DNA from: Grimontia indica | Lineage (GTDB): Bacteria > Pseudomonadota > Gammaproteobacteria > Enterobacterales > Vibrionaceae | Length of the DNA: 64,000 bases | Assembly (NCBI RefSeq): GCF_000333895.2 | Contig: NZ_ANFM02000006.1 | Span: 186,001 to 250,000, forward strand | Direction of reading: 5' to 3' | Shown here: one piece after another, positions 35,329 to 44,801 of the stretch | How positions within the stretch are numbered: the first letter of the stretch is position 1 | Layout: the number at the start of each line of letters is the position of its first letter | Program-made: the position numbers and the translations under genes | Notes under the pieces: model-generated | Databases searched by the model: none | Seen by the model: the letters and a program-made list of their open reading frames with translations, nothing else | Told to the model about the DNA's origin: nothing

Positions 35329-35504
35329 TATACCCAAACAACCTGAAGATGCAGGATTCAGCGAGTTTGACTGGCGTTGTGATCGCGGCGTCCCTTTGTA
35401 GGTGTAGTTATCTCCATCAAAAAGGGACAACAAAGAGCACGGCGTCAGTCAACTCGCCCGAAGGGAGGGCCTCAATGCGAGCATATTCAGGTTGTTTGGG
35501 TATA
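35329..35504. mobile_element. 176-bp palindromic MITE-like repeat
   Basis: The ends TATACCCAAACAACCTGAA and its exact complement (19 bp) enclose a long imperfect inverted repeat with matching GCGAG..TGACTG and GTCCCTTTGT arms, so the whole unit folds into one long hairpin. It has no coding potential. It ends at the base next to the stop codon of the histidine kinase gene. It resembles the palindromic intergenic repeats common in Vibrionaceae; only one copy was noticed in the window. Confidence 0.75.
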
Positions 35505-38500
35505 TCAGGCACTGGAAAGGCTTTCTAGCTCTTGCTTGATTTCCGCAGTGCGGGCATTCAACTCGTCAAAACGGTTTTGTATGAGCTCTAGGCCTTTGTC
35601 GTGATCTTTTTCAATGGAAAGACACAGTTCTGCCAGTTCTCTTGCCCCGATCATCGACGCCGCACCTTTCATTCGGTGCGCGATTTTTCTCACTCCAACC
35701 AGGTCGGAAGATGACATTGCGCTTTGCAGCGCTTCCATATCAGCCTCCTGAGTAGTGAGATATTTGGTCAGAATATGAAGCATCAACTCTTCACTATCCC
35801 CTACTTGATCTTTGAGTTGATTGACATCAAACGTGGTGCATTCTTCCAGCGTGACTTTTGGTGGAGCTTGCTCTGATACGTCATCTCCCTCTTGCTTTAT
35901 CTCTTCAGGCTCCCACCCTTTGGAAACCGGAAATGCTTTTTCTCCTGGCACATACAACAGCATCAAATTCACTAATTGTTCTTTAGTAAACGGTTTAGCA
36001 AGGTGAGCATTCATTCCCGAATCTAAACAACGCTGCGCATCACCAGATAACGCATTCGCTGTCACTGCGATAATCGGGACATTTTCATCAAAATCACGGA
36101 TGTTTCGCGTTGCCTCAAAGCCATCCATTTCCGGCATCTGACAATCCATCAGGATCAAATCAAACGGATTGGCCCGGTGTTTCTCCAACGCTTCTAACCC
36201 GTTATCCGCCAACGTTGACTGGCAACCTAAACTGTTAAGTACCAATACCATCAGATCCTGATTCACTAAGTGGTCTTCAGCGATCAGAACATTCAATCCA
36301 TCAAAACGCACCGCGTCGGCTTTTACTTCCGGCACTTCTACATCAATAGGCGAGTCAGCAGAAAGCGCATTAATAAGCGCATCAGGGTTGATTGGGTTAA
36401 TGAGACACGGCATACCAAACTCGTCTACCACACCACTATGACTGATCAACAAGGTGTGATTAGCAGGGTTCATTGCAGGACGCATTTCACTGATCATATT
36501 GTCATCAACAAATAGCAGCGCCGATTCACAGATTTCCTCTTCTGGCGGCGTGCTCTTAGACCATTGCTCAACGTTTAAGCCAACGTTTGAAAGGTATGCA
36601 TTTAATACGGCATAAAGTTGGGAGTCCTGAGTAGCGATGATGGCCGCTTTACCTTCAACCTCCGGCTTCAGTGTCAGGTTCTCCAGCAAACAGTTGGTGT
36701 TCTCTGGTACCAACGTGAGAGGAACATCCACAGTGAAGGTCGTTCCCACGTCTTCCTTGCTGACAACCTCAATTGCACCGCCCATCAGTTCCGTGAGTTT
36801 CAGACAAACTGGCAGACCAAGCCCTGTGCCTTGATATGAGCGAGAATAGGAGTTATCGACTTGAGTAAAGTTTTCGAAGATGGTTCCTAACTTTTCTTCG
36901 GGAATACCAATTCCCGTGTCCTTCACTTCAAGCCTGATATGCTCCACATCGTCCAGCATGGCTTTGCTTACATGGACCATCACAGACCCATGCTTGGTGA
37001 ACTTGAGAGCATTCCCCACCAGGTTCAGAATAATTTGCGTATAGCGAACAGGATCCAGCATTAACCAACGCGGCAAGTCTGGTTCGATAAGACAATGCAG
37101 TCTCAAGCTTTTTTCGACAGCTTTGGCATGGAAAACCACCAGCGCATCATGAACGAGGTCCGGCAGCTCACATTCCTGATCCAATAGACGCATTTTACCC
37201 GCCTCGATTTTGGTTAAATCGAGCACGTCATTGATGATATTCAGCAATGCATTCGAAGAGTGAACCAGCGTATCGACAAAATACGATTGTTGTTGATTGA
37301 GGTCGGTTTCTTTGAGCAGATTAGACATACCCACAATACCATTCATCGGTGTACGGATTTCATGGCTCATCATCGCGAGGAAGTTGGTCTTGGCTTCGTT
37401 GGCTTTCTCGGCTTCCTCTTTGGCATGTACCATTTGCTCGGTGATTAAATCATTCAATTTCTTCTGGCGGACGAAGTTAACCATGGCACTGAGACTCGAC
37501 AATACCGGCTCAAGCCAAGACACCAAGTCTTCATCATAATTGGTAGATTCATCAAAGAGACAAACCACGCCCACTAATTGGTTCGAGAGAAACAGAGGCA
37601 TGCTGAGGGAGTTGATAATCAGTTTCCCATTGTTTGACGATTGCCCCGCCAATTGCAGGCTTCTGTCCCCTTTCTGGGTGTCAATGACACGCGTGACAAC
37701 GTTACGAACGAATTCTTCTGACACATAGCCATTCGCAATCAGCCGTGTTTGCGCCAGAATGCGGTAATTATTCTGGGCTTCGTAATCCAACTCCACAATA
37801 ATGCCGTGATTACTCTCACCAATCTTTAACAGGATCTTTAACACTTCGCGAAAGCTGTTGTGGTAGTCATCGCTTATCAGGAATTTGTCCTGCAAGGTTT
37901 TCACGGCAGAGAAGAGCTCCGCACCTTTTGACACTTTTATTTTGTCCAGATGCTGTTCCGTAATGTCGCGGATAATCGCTACCTGAAGCGGTTTTTCATT
38001 TACCTCGATTTTATTGGAGCGAACCTGCACGATCTGACGTTCATCGGTTCTGATAAGCTCATAATTCAAGCTTTTGGTATTGAAGCCATAAAGGGCTTGT
38101 GAGAAATACGCGCGGGAATCAGGAACAACTTTGGCGATGACTTTCGATAAGGTCACCTTCTCAATCGGCACATCTTCCAGCTCAAACATCCGCCTCGCAG
38201 CTTCATTGAGCGTTGTGATTTCGTGGTCTTCCCCCAACACCAAAAGTCCGTCTTTGTAGCTGTGGATGATAGTGTTGAGGTAGTTTTTGCTTGATTCAAT
38301 TTCCTTGATCGCTCGGGCGTACTTCCAAATCAGGAACATGATCATCAGATCCAGCAGGAAAACCTGCGCGATACCGGAAACGATTTCTGACGTGAGGGTA
38401 CTCTCAATCGGTCTCGGGTCTTCGTAAATAATCAAGTCCCCGACTTTGGTTTGTTCATTCAGCTCGTCATAAATCAAGGGAATACTGCGTAGACGAAACT

Positions 38501-38813
38501 CGTTACTGAACTCTCCGCTTTTGGGCTTGGTGATATGACGGAAGTTATCGTCTTTAGAGACAACTTCAATGCGATAGACGAAACGGGAAAGAGTTTCACT
38601 TTCCAGATCTTTAACGACAGACTCAAAATCATAGTTCCACATTTGGGCGGGAAGCCGGTAGGAAAGCCGGGCAATAATAGACTCGAGTTCGAAGTCCATC
38701 TCACCATAAAGGCGATCGTGGGTTTTGTAGTAGTTAAACACGCCAAACACACTGAGAATCAGTGTGCCGCTAACCACCAAAATTACCGCGAGTTTTGTTC
38801 GCATCATCAGCAT
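35505..38813 (-). CDS. Hybrid sensor histidine kinase with receiver and HPt domains
   Basis: 1102 residues. Two membrane helices (about 8-27 and 143-164) enclose a periplasmic sensor region. A PAS domain (about 175-290) and a GAF-like region (about 300-450) follow. The HisKA box is MMSHEIRTPMNGI with His484, and the ATPase has N, G1 (KDTGIGIPEEKLG) and G2 (GTGLGLPVC) boxes. A degenerate receiver (about 710-815) precedes a full receiver with Asp890 in LILMDCQMPEMDG. The HPt domain holds His1046 in KIAHRMKGAASMIGA. This is the ArcB/TorS-type phosphorelay plan, needing a separate response regulator that is not adjacent. The gene follows the EAL-HDOD gene by 4 bp and ends against the palindromic repeat. 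Confidence 0.93.
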   Translation of the reverse strand: MLMMRTKLAVILVVSGTLILSVFGVFNYYKTHDRLYGEMDFELESIIARLSYRLPAQMWNYDFESVVKDLESETLSRFVYRIEVVSKDDNFRHITKPKSGEFSNEFRLRSIPLIYDELNEQTKVGDLIIYEDPRPIESTLTSEIVSGIAQVFLLDLMIMFLIWKYARAIKEIESSKNYLNTIIHSYKDGLLVLGEDHEITTLNEAARRMFELEDVPIEKVTLSKVIAKVVPDSRAYFSQALYGFNTKSLNYELIRTDERQIVQVRSNKIEVNEKPLQVAIIRDITEQHLDKIKVSKGAELFSAVKTLQDKFLISDDYHNSFREVLKILLKIGESNHGIIVELDYEAQNNYRILAQTRLIANGYVSEEFVRNVVTRVIDTQKGDRSLQLAGQSSNNGKLIINSLSMPLFLSNQLVGVVCLFDESTNYDEDLVSWLEPVLSSLSAMVNFVRQKKLNDLITEQMVHAKEEAEKANEAKTNFLAMMSHEIRTPMNGIVGMSNLLKETDLNQQQSYFVDTLVHSSNALLNIINDVLDLTKIEAGKMRLLDQECELPDLVHDALVVFHAKAVEKSLRLHCLIEPDLPRWLMLDPVRYTQIILNLVGNALKFTKHGSVMVHVSKAMLDDVEHIRLEVKDTGIGIPEEKLGTIFENFTQVDNSYSRSYQGTGLGLPVCLKLTELMGGAIEVVSKEDVGTTFTVDVPLTLVPENTNCLLENLTLKPEVEGKAAIIATQDSQLYAVLNAYLSNVGLNVEQWSKSTPPEEEICESALLFVDDNMISEMRPAMNPANHTLLISHSGVVDEFGMPCLINPINPDALINALSADSPIDVEVPEVKADAVRFDGLNVLIAEDHLVNQDLMVLVLNSLGCQSTLADNGLEALEKHRANPFDLILMDCQMPEMDGFEATRNIRDFDENVPIIAVTANALSGDAQRCLDSGMNAHLAKPFTKEQLVNLMLLYVPGEKAFPVSKGWEPEEIKQEGDDVSEQAPPKVTLEECTTFDVNQLKDQVGDSEELMLHILTKYLTTQEADMEALQSAMSSSDLVGVRKIAHRMKGAASMIGARELAELCLSIEKDHDKGLELIQNRFDELNARTAEIKQELESLSSA

Positions 38814-38817
38814 AGGG

Positions 38818-40026
38818 TCATACCTGCATGCTGGAAGTCATGTCCGCGGTACTGCTGCGAGCCTGTTCGAATTCTTTCAACACCGCCTTGTCATTGAGTT
38901 TGAGCTGGTTACAGGTGTGTAGCACACCATTCCAATTTGCCCTTTCAATGTCATGGCATAGCGACAGGAACTGTCCGTAAACCCCTTCTTTAGCAATCAA
39001 TGCACGTTTTACGTCATTGGAGAGATCCAACTCACCGACGATGTCTTCCATGGGCTTGCTTAGCATCACGTCAAGCATAGAAAATGCACCAACAATAAAT
39101 GCCTCATCTTTGTCAAAACCGCGTATGTTATTTTCCATTGAAGATAGAAAAGTCGCACGTATCAAAGACGCACTCTGTAATTGATGGGCATGTTGATGGT
39201 TCAGGTTCGTCATGATCAACAATGACACCAAACGTCTAAGTGCCTGCACGCCAAGATAAACCACTGCTTGGCGCGGGTTGGAAATCTTATTGGTTTTGGT
39301 TTTAGCGAGAATGTTGGCACTCGCCACCACTTTGTACAGCAGTGATACATCTTTCGAGATGATTTTGGTGAGCGTGTCAATGTCATCTGGATTACGGTTG
39401 ATGATGATGCAAACATCCAGCAACGACATAACAGAAGGCGCTATATCTTCTGAACGTTTGATCTGTGGTTTCTCGAAGAAGTAGCCCTGAAAAAGTGCGA
39501 AACCGCAGCTTTGTGCGGCGGCAAGTTCATCTTGTTTTTCTACCTTTCTAGCCAGAAAAACCTGCTGCGAATATTGGGAAATAACATTCTCCCAATCAGA
39601 AGGCTTGGAGCGCTCCATGCTGATGCTGAAAATATCTACCAGCTCTAAATGATTACGCCACTCATTGGTCATGGCTTTCCCGTCCATCAGGATACGGTAG
39701 CCTTCTGTACGATAGGTGCGGAGTTTACTGACTACTTCCTGTGTGGGTGCACAGTCGTCAGTGACGGAGATAATCAGGTGCTGGGGCGGCATCGAAAGTG
39801 GAATTTCATCCATCAGGGATGACTGGCCAAAGCTAACGATATATCGCGTTTTATCCGGCTTACCGCCACACGCTAAAAAGTTTGCACTAAGAATGCGAGA
39901 CGTCGCTGTGTCTTCGTCGATAGAAGGGAATTTGTTCTCCAGTCCTTCGCGGAACAAGAGCTCACTCCCCCAGTGTTGAAGGTCTTTATCGAAAACTGGC
40001 TGACATGAGAAAAATACTTCGGCCAC
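38818..40026 (-). CDS. EAL-HDOD domain signalling protein
   Basis: 402 residues. The N-terminal half is a degenerate EAL domain: the catalytic ELLFR motif reads GSELLFR and other metal ligands are missing, so c-di-GMP hydrolysis is unlikely. ISMERSKPSDW and ALFQGYFFEKP are the usual later blocks. The C-terminal HDOD domain (LTKIISKDVSLLYKVVASAN, ISNPRQAVVYLGVQALRRL) is a non-catalytic HD relative that acts in signalling scaffolds. The start is GTG. Its stop is 4 bp before the hybrid kinase, strongly suggesting a shared pathway such as phosphorelay output. Confidence 0.88.
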   Translation of the reverse strand: MAEVFFSCQPVFDKDLQHWGSELLFREGLENKFPSIDEDTATSRILSANFLACGGKPDKTRYIVSFGQSSLMDEIPLSMPPQHLIISVTDDCAPTQEVVSKLRTYRTEGYRILMDGKAMTNEWRNHLELVDIFSISMERSKPSDWENVISQYSQQVFLARKVEKQDELAAAQSCGFALFQGYFFEKPQIKRSEDIAPSVMSLLDVCIIINRNPDDIDTLTKIISKDVSLLYKVVASANILAKTKTNKISNPRQAVVYLGVQALRRLVSLLIMTNLNHQHAHQLQSASLIRATFLSSMENNIRGFDKDEAFIVGAFSMLDVMLSKPMEDIVGELDLSNDVKRALIAKEGVYGQFLSLCHDIERANWNGVLHTCNQLKLNDKAVLKEFEQARSSTADMTSSMQV

Positions 40027-40147
40027 GCAGAGTAAGTCCCATAGTTAAGATTCCTCTTTAAAAATTAGACCAATTGCCGAATTTTTCCTTCTTTTTCCGC
40101 TAAATAAGTCACATCCTTGAACATGCAAACCGATGAGCAACCACATG

Positions 40148-40170
40148 AAAAAAGGAGCATTTCTGCTCCC
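40148..40170 (-). terminator. Intrinsic terminator of the PhzF-like gene
   Basis: GGAGCA-TTTC-TGCTCC, followed on the minus strand by six T; about 10 bp past the stop codon. Confidence 0.65.
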
Positions 40171-40179
40171 TTCTGAAAA

Positions 40180-41064
40180 TTATACCGCTTCAACTTTTAA
40201 TCTGTAAGGAATCCGCACTGGCTTATCACTGACGCCGCCAACAAATACCGCGCTAATCTTGTCGTCTTCAGACTCTACACTCGCCCAAAGCAAAGAGCGC
40301 TTATTCAACACCTCACCCTGCTCAAACAAGTAACGGTATTTGCCTCCCTGATAGATATGAAGGTAAGAGGCCAAAGCACCGGCTGCACTACCCGTTGCCG
40401 ACTCTTCATCAATACCCAACGCAGGGGCGAAGTTTCTGCATTTCGCTGAGATATCAGATTCTGTCGGCGTCAGTGCGAAGGCGTGAATTGCACCTGTGTT
40501 CGTTTTGCGGTTGAACGTCGAAATTGCTTTGTGATCCGCTTCGATCGCCAAGAGCTTAGCTTCATCATCGACAGGAACAATGATGTCCCAAAGGCCTGTC
40601 GATACGGCTTTGATGGGTAGCCCGGTGGCGAGGATGTCTTCCGTTGAAAGACCAAGCAATGGCGCGATATCTGCCTCGCTAAAGGTGTCACCAAACTCAG
40701 GTAACACTTGTTGCATGTTAATGCGTCCGTCTTCGGTCACCGTCACACCCAATATCCCAGCCCCGGTTTCCTGCTTGTAGTCTCCAGCTTCTATTTTTCC
40801 GGTTTTGAAGAGCGTTGAAAACGTGCCTACCGTTGCGTGCCCACAGAAATTGACTTCTTCAGTGGGGGTAAAGAAACGAACACGGTAGTCCGCTTTTTTG
40901 GAAGGCGAAATAAACGCTGTTTCAGAATAACCTAGCTCTGCCGCGATAGATTGCATTTGTGCAACAGTTAACCCTTCAGCATTCACTACAACCCCTGCTG
41001 GGTTACCGCCTTGGTTTTCTGCCACAAATGCGTTGGTTACATAGACTTCAAGAATATCTGACAT
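40180..41064 (-). CDS. PhzF-family isomerase/epimerase-like protein
   Basis: 294 residues of the PhzF/diaminopimelate-epimerase-like fold. The N-terminal block VYVTNAFVAENQGGNPAGVVV, the ELGYSETAFI motif with the family's catalytic Glu, VNFCGHATVG and DEESATGSAAGALASYL are all present. Members outside phenazine pathways are common and their substrates mostly unknown; no phenazine genes occur here. Single gene with a purine-rich site before the ATG. Confidence 0.9.
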   Translation of the reverse strand: MSDILEVYVTNAFVAENQGGNPAGVVVNAEGLTVAQMQSIAAELGYSETAFISPSKKADYRVRFFTPTEEVNFCGHATVGTFSTLFKTGKIEAGDYKQETGAGILGVTVTEDGRINMQQVLPEFGDTFSEADIAPLLGLSTEDILATGLPIKAVSTGLWDIIVPVDDEAKLLAIEADHKAISTFNRKTNTGAIHAFALTPTESDISAKCRNFAPALGIDEESATGSAAGALASYLHIYQGGKYRYLFEQGEVLNKRSLLWASVESEDDKISAVFVGGVSDKPVRIPYRLKVEAV

Positions 41065-41314
41065 AGTTACCTTTCCTTAGTTCTTATTATTGTCAGTTGG
41101 CTTTCCATCGAATGATGTCGAGTCAATTCAGCCTGAACACGCCAAAATGTTCAGCATCTACACCAAGTTTCGTTATCCCATTCTCTCTGTTGAAGAAATT
41201 AAGGCCATGGGGAAATCAATTTGCTTGGGTATCTTTGTTACAGTGTTACAAAATGCCGTAAAACACAAGAAATTGATTGATATTAAGGGAAGCCGCGATA
41301 GAGAGCCTGTAGCC

Positions 41315-41344
41315 TTGATAGCTAGGTCACTTTTTCATTAAAAT
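41315..41344 (+). promoter_or_regulatory. Sigma-70 type promoter for the small acidic protein
   Basis: TTGATA and TAAAAT with an 18-base spacer, 31 bp upstream of the ATG. The preceding 41065-41314 stretch has no recognisable gene. Confidence 0.55.
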
Positions 41345-41374
41345 ATCGGCAAATGTAATTTGGGTAATAACCAC

Positions 41375-41548
41375 ATGATCGATTTAGAAAACCTGATTAA
41401 AGATGCGCCAGAACGTGAACCGGACATTCCATTGCCTTCGATGGATGAGCAGAAGCGTATCGCAGCAGAGCTAAAAGCACTGGAAGAAAAAGGCGAGCTG
41501 ACGCCAGAGATTCTTGAAAAATACTTCGGTGGGCAAAAGAGCCATTAA
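41375..41548 (+). CDS. Small charged protein, unknown function
   Basis: 57 residues starting MIDLENLIKDAPEREPDIPL, then a heptad-like helix DEQKRIAAELKALEEKGELT and ILEKYFGG. The ATG is chosen over a TTG five codons earlier. The combination of a fitting promoter 31 bp upstream, a terminator 20 bp downstream and a protein-like composition supports a real small gene. I recognise no family. Confidence 0.6.
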   Translation: MIDLENLIKDAPEREPDIPLPSMDEQKRIAAELKALEEKGELTPEILEKYFGGQKSH

Positions 41549-41568
41549 TTATCTGTCGAATGAAGGTT

Positions 41569-41595
41569 AAAACGCGCCCCTCGAGGCGCGTTTTT
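41569..41595. terminator. Bidirectional intrinsic terminator
   Basis: AAAACGCGCC and GGCGCGTTTT form a 10-bp stem with a 6-nt loop, between the small gene and the converging M16 protease gene. Confidence 0.9.
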
Positions 41596-41596
41596 C

Positions 41597-44344
41597 TTAT
41601 TTAGTGGGCCGCAAAATACTTTCGAAGAAAGCGGCATCATCAAACAGCACAGACGCCATACGAGAAAGTCGCTGTGTATCGATTCTGTCGACAACCTGTT
41701 CTGGGAAAATGAGTCCTTCCAGCGCATATCCCCAGAGATCGTAGCGCGCAAGGGTTCCAACGATAAATTGCGGATCGGTTTGGGAATCATAAAGGTCTTT
41801 CAACAATTGACGCGCCGCATTCTCCCGCTCGGTCTTGGTGACGGGCTGTGTCAGCGTCTGTTTTATTGTTGGCCATAATGCTACTAATGCCTGCTCCTTA
41901 TCTGGGGAGACCAACGCTGTCATGGTCGTCGTAACGACTGATTCTCCATCCCACGTCCAGGAAGAGAAAAACGGATCGTAGGACAGCGAGTACTTTTCTC
42001 TCACTAGCTGGTTATAGCGCGCTTGTAGAATGCGGTTAAGCAGGTCCTCTGCAAACACCGAATCAACCGTGCGTGGCGTTGAAGCGCGAATATACACCTG
42101 CTCCACATAAGTACGGTTTTCCGGAGAGAGGTGTCTGACTACCTTGCCCCCATTCTTGTTGTAGTGGAGTGGGCTGGTATTTGTTCTTTCCCTTTTCGTT
42201 TGCAGGTTTCCAAGCAACGCCGTAACCACACCTTGAACAGCCAGCACAGGTTCATCGGACACGACATAGACACTGAAATGCCCCATATCGCCAAATAACT
42301 TTTCATACAGCGATGTGACATCTTCAAACGTTAACCCCTGATAGTCTTCGGCACCTAAAGGCGACTCATAGGAAGGTCTAGGGTAAATCAACGCTAATGA
42401 CGCCCGTCCAAACAGGTCATACGGTGAAGTTTGCGCCAAATGCATGCGTTCAATCAGCCGAGCTTTTTCGCGCTCAAATGCCACTTCGCTTGGCTTCACG
42501 TTTTCGATCAGATAACGCAATGCATTCAGGCCTTCCAACAGTACTTCTGTTGGCACATACATCGAAAAGTTATGGCTATTGCCATAAACCTGTGGCTCGA
42601 TGTTCACACCCAAGGACTCAAGGTAGTGCGAGAAATCGTTGGCTGAAACATCACCGACACTGCCGTTACGATACGTTTCAAACATCAAATCTAACGCTGC
42701 TCTTTCTTTCGTTGTCATTGATGCGACGCCACCTTTGGCCTGAATCACAACCTGTGTTTCGTAGTAACTGTCATCCATTTTGTAGTAGAGAACCGGCAAA
42801 TCATTAGGGAGTTTCCACCGGAAAACATTCTCCGCCATTTCAACCGCATCTTCGGTAACCGTGACAAAGGAATCTGGTTGAGGAATTTCCACATCCGCGT
42901 AGGAGACCTTCACCGCTTCGCCTGGCTTTGCCAACGTTTCTATATATTGATTTCGTTGCAGCTCAGCATTAGCAATAGACTCCCCTTTTCCGTAAACCAA
43001 CGTCAGAGATTGATTTGATGCTTTCAGTAAGCGTGCCAGCTCTCTGTTTAGATCTTTTAATTCGATGTTTCTAAGAAACTGGCTGAAGTTGTCGTTTTGC
43101 TCGACTCGGCTTTGAGGTAAGCGGTTGTAATAGAGATCGTTGTACACGTTCTCCGCCACTTCGATAGGCAACTGATTCTCATAGAACACAATACTGGCTT
43201 CGTATTGCTCTACCAAGGACGAAAATTCATCTTCTGTAACGCCATAGTCACGGAGCGACGCGAGGTTTTTGGCTACTGATTCGAGTACATAGGGACGATC
43301 AACATCGTTGTACTCCACACTCAGTTCATACACTGTCCAGCCTGGTAGAAAGCCAAAGTTGAAATACAAGCCATTGTGTGCAAGGTTTTCCCGCTCAAAC
43401 TGCTCTTCAAGACGCAGTTGTACCGCATCAAGCATCATCCAATGCAACCAAAGAGCTCTCTGATCTGCTAGCGTCTCGGGATATTGATCCTCACCATCTT
43501 TGAAACTGACCACTAAAGCGGGCGACTCGCCCTGAGAGGCATAAAGCGTCAGTGGATATTGCGTATCTCTGTCGACGGGGACAATGCGGTGAGGCTCGGG
43601 CCTTTTGCTTTCAGTGCGGAGCGAGGAAAACTCCTTCTCTATTTCAGCCTGCAGGTTTTCAACATTAAATCCGCCAATCACCACTAATTGGATTCGATTT
43701 GCTTGATACCACTTGTTGTAGAACGCCCTAAGACTTTCCGGCGTGACACTATTCAGCGAAAGCTCTGTACCAATCGGATCCCGGTCGATATAAGGAGTCC
43801 CATCTATTAGCGCCTCATAGAGTTTGAGGGGCCAAGATGTATCTTCTCGGTTGTCACGTCGCCACTCTGCGAAAATGACACCCACCTCCGCGTCCACTTC
43901 TTGGCTGTCCAGTGTCAGACCATCGGAAATATCACGGAACCAATCCAACGCGTCAGGAAGACGTTGGGCATCCGGCAAAGAAAGCTGGTAGACGGTTCGC
44001 CCATAGTCAGTCACTGCGTTGATATCAGGGCCAAACTCCACCCCAACCTGAGCAAACTCTTCAAACACTGAGTTATTCGGATAACGTTGGGTGCCGTTGA
44101 AAGCCATATGCTCGATAAAATGTGCGTAGCCCCTCTCATCCTCTCCTTCATTCAGACTACCCACATTCACAACCAACCGAACTTCAATTTGCTCGCCTTC
44201 GATGGGATAAAGGTGGTAGCGCATGCCATTTGGCAAGGTTTCAGAGACCCAGTTAGGGTCTGTTGTTAGTTGTGGAGAGGAAGAAAGAGAAGCACAGCCG
44301 GAAATCAGTAAAACAATGAGCGCGACTGCGTAACGAACGAGCAT
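41597..44344 (-). CDS. M16-family zinc protease lipoprotein
   Basis: 915 residues with a lipoprotein signal (LIVLLISGCAS). The inverted zinc motif is HFIEH in GYAHFIEHMAFNGTQRYP, and the third ligand Glu lies about 75 residues later in EVGVIFAEWRRD. The chain has four M16 units, two with the active site half and two inactive, as in PqqL/insulinase-type enzymes. It is probably a periplasmic or outer-membrane peptidase that degrades peptides. The protein lies downstream of a DnaA-box-bearing gap and its promoter must be there. Confidence 0.9.
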   Translation of the reverse strand: MLVRYAVALIVLLISGCASLSSSPQLTTDPNWVSETLPNGMRYHLYPIEGEQIEVRLVVNVGSLNEGEDERGYAHFIEHMAFNGTQRYPNNSVFEEFAQVGVEFGPDINAVTDYGRTVYQLSLPDAQRLPDALDWFRDISDGLTLDSQEVDAEVGVIFAEWRRDNREDTSWPLKLYEALIDGTPYIDRDPIGTELSLNSVTPESLRAFYNKWYQANRIQLVVIGGFNVENLQAEIEKEFSSLRTESKRPEPHRIVPVDRDTQYPLTLYASQGESPALVVSFKDGEDQYPETLADQRALWLHWMMLDAVQLRLEEQFERENLAHNGLYFNFGFLPGWTVYELSVEYNDVDRPYVLESVAKNLASLRDYGVTEDEFSSLVEQYEASIVFYENQLPIEVAENVYNDLYYNRLPQSRVEQNDNFSQFLRNIELKDLNRELARLLKASNQSLTLVYGKGESIANAELQRNQYIETLAKPGEAVKVSYADVEIPQPDSFVTVTEDAVEMAENVFRWKLPNDLPVLYYKMDDSYYETQVVIQAKGGVASMTTKERAALDLMFETYRNGSVGDVSANDFSHYLESLGVNIEPQVYGNSHNFSMYVPTEVLLEGLNALRYLIENVKPSEVAFEREKARLIERMHLAQTSPYDLFGRASLALIYPRPSYESPLGAEDYQGLTFEDVTSLYEKLFGDMGHFSVYVVSDEPVLAVQGVVTALLGNLQTKRERTNTSPLHYNKNGGKVVRHLSPENRTYVEQVYIRASTPRTVDSVFAEDLLNRILQARYNQLVREKYSLSYDPFFSSWTWDGESVVTTTMTALVSPDKEQALVALWPTIKQTLTQPVTKTERENAARQLLKDLYDSQTDPQFIVGTLARYDLWGYALEGLIFPEQVVDRIDTQRLSRMASVLFDDAAFFESILRPTK

Positions 44345-44756
44345 AGATACACCAAACTAAGTGATTAAAAAAGAATGCGATCCTTTCAATCAAGCACAAG
44401 ATAGTCGTATCAGTAAAGGCAAGTATCGCCAAACTCTCTGAACAATCTCAGTTTCTGTTATCCACACGGAAAATATTTTTAAAGTGGTGGTAAGAATCCA
44501 CTTGTAGAGCAAGTGACTACAAGACGCTTATAACAGGGGCTCTGGTCTTTAAACCGATCAAAGTCTCTAGTACTTCAAACTGAATTATCCACAACGCTGC
44601 TTTATCTCTTTCGAGATGATGCATTGATAATATTCAAGAGTGGAAGCAGGACTTAGTGCACCAAGAATTCTGACAGTTCGAAACAGTAAATCTCTCTTTA
44701 GCAAAAAACCGATTAAACGATCACCAGTCCATCGGAGGTGGTTTAAGGCAGATAAC
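44345..44756. other. Intergenic gap with two DnaA boxes
   Basis: About 410 bp without a gene. It contains two perfect TTATCCACA boxes at 44458-44466 and 44585-44593 in the same direction, and several short imperfect hairpins. No promoter, RNA gene or coding frame stands out. Confidence 0.45.
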
Positions 44757-44757
44757 G

Positions 44758-44782
44758 AAAAAGCGAGGCCAAAGCCTCGCTT
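44758..44782 (-). terminator. Intrinsic terminator of the GPH transporter gene
   Basis: AAGCGAGGC-CAAA-GCCTCGCTT, followed on the minus strand by TTTTTCG; about 20 bp past the stop codon. Confidence 0.85.
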
Positions 44783-44801
44783 AGTTCATTCATGATGAGA
44801 A

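Noticed and set aside
40180-41064. PhzF-like gene as a sign of phenazine synthesis
   Set aside because: No other phz gene is present and stand-alone PhzF homologues are common.
41090-41341. Plus-strand 83-codon frame before the small acidic gene
   Set aside because: No ribosome site or recognisable domain; it covers the promoter region of the following gene.
29644-44593. DnaA boxes as evidence of a replication origin
   Set aside because: No dnaA, gidA, mioC, rctB or par gene is near and the boxes are few and scattered.
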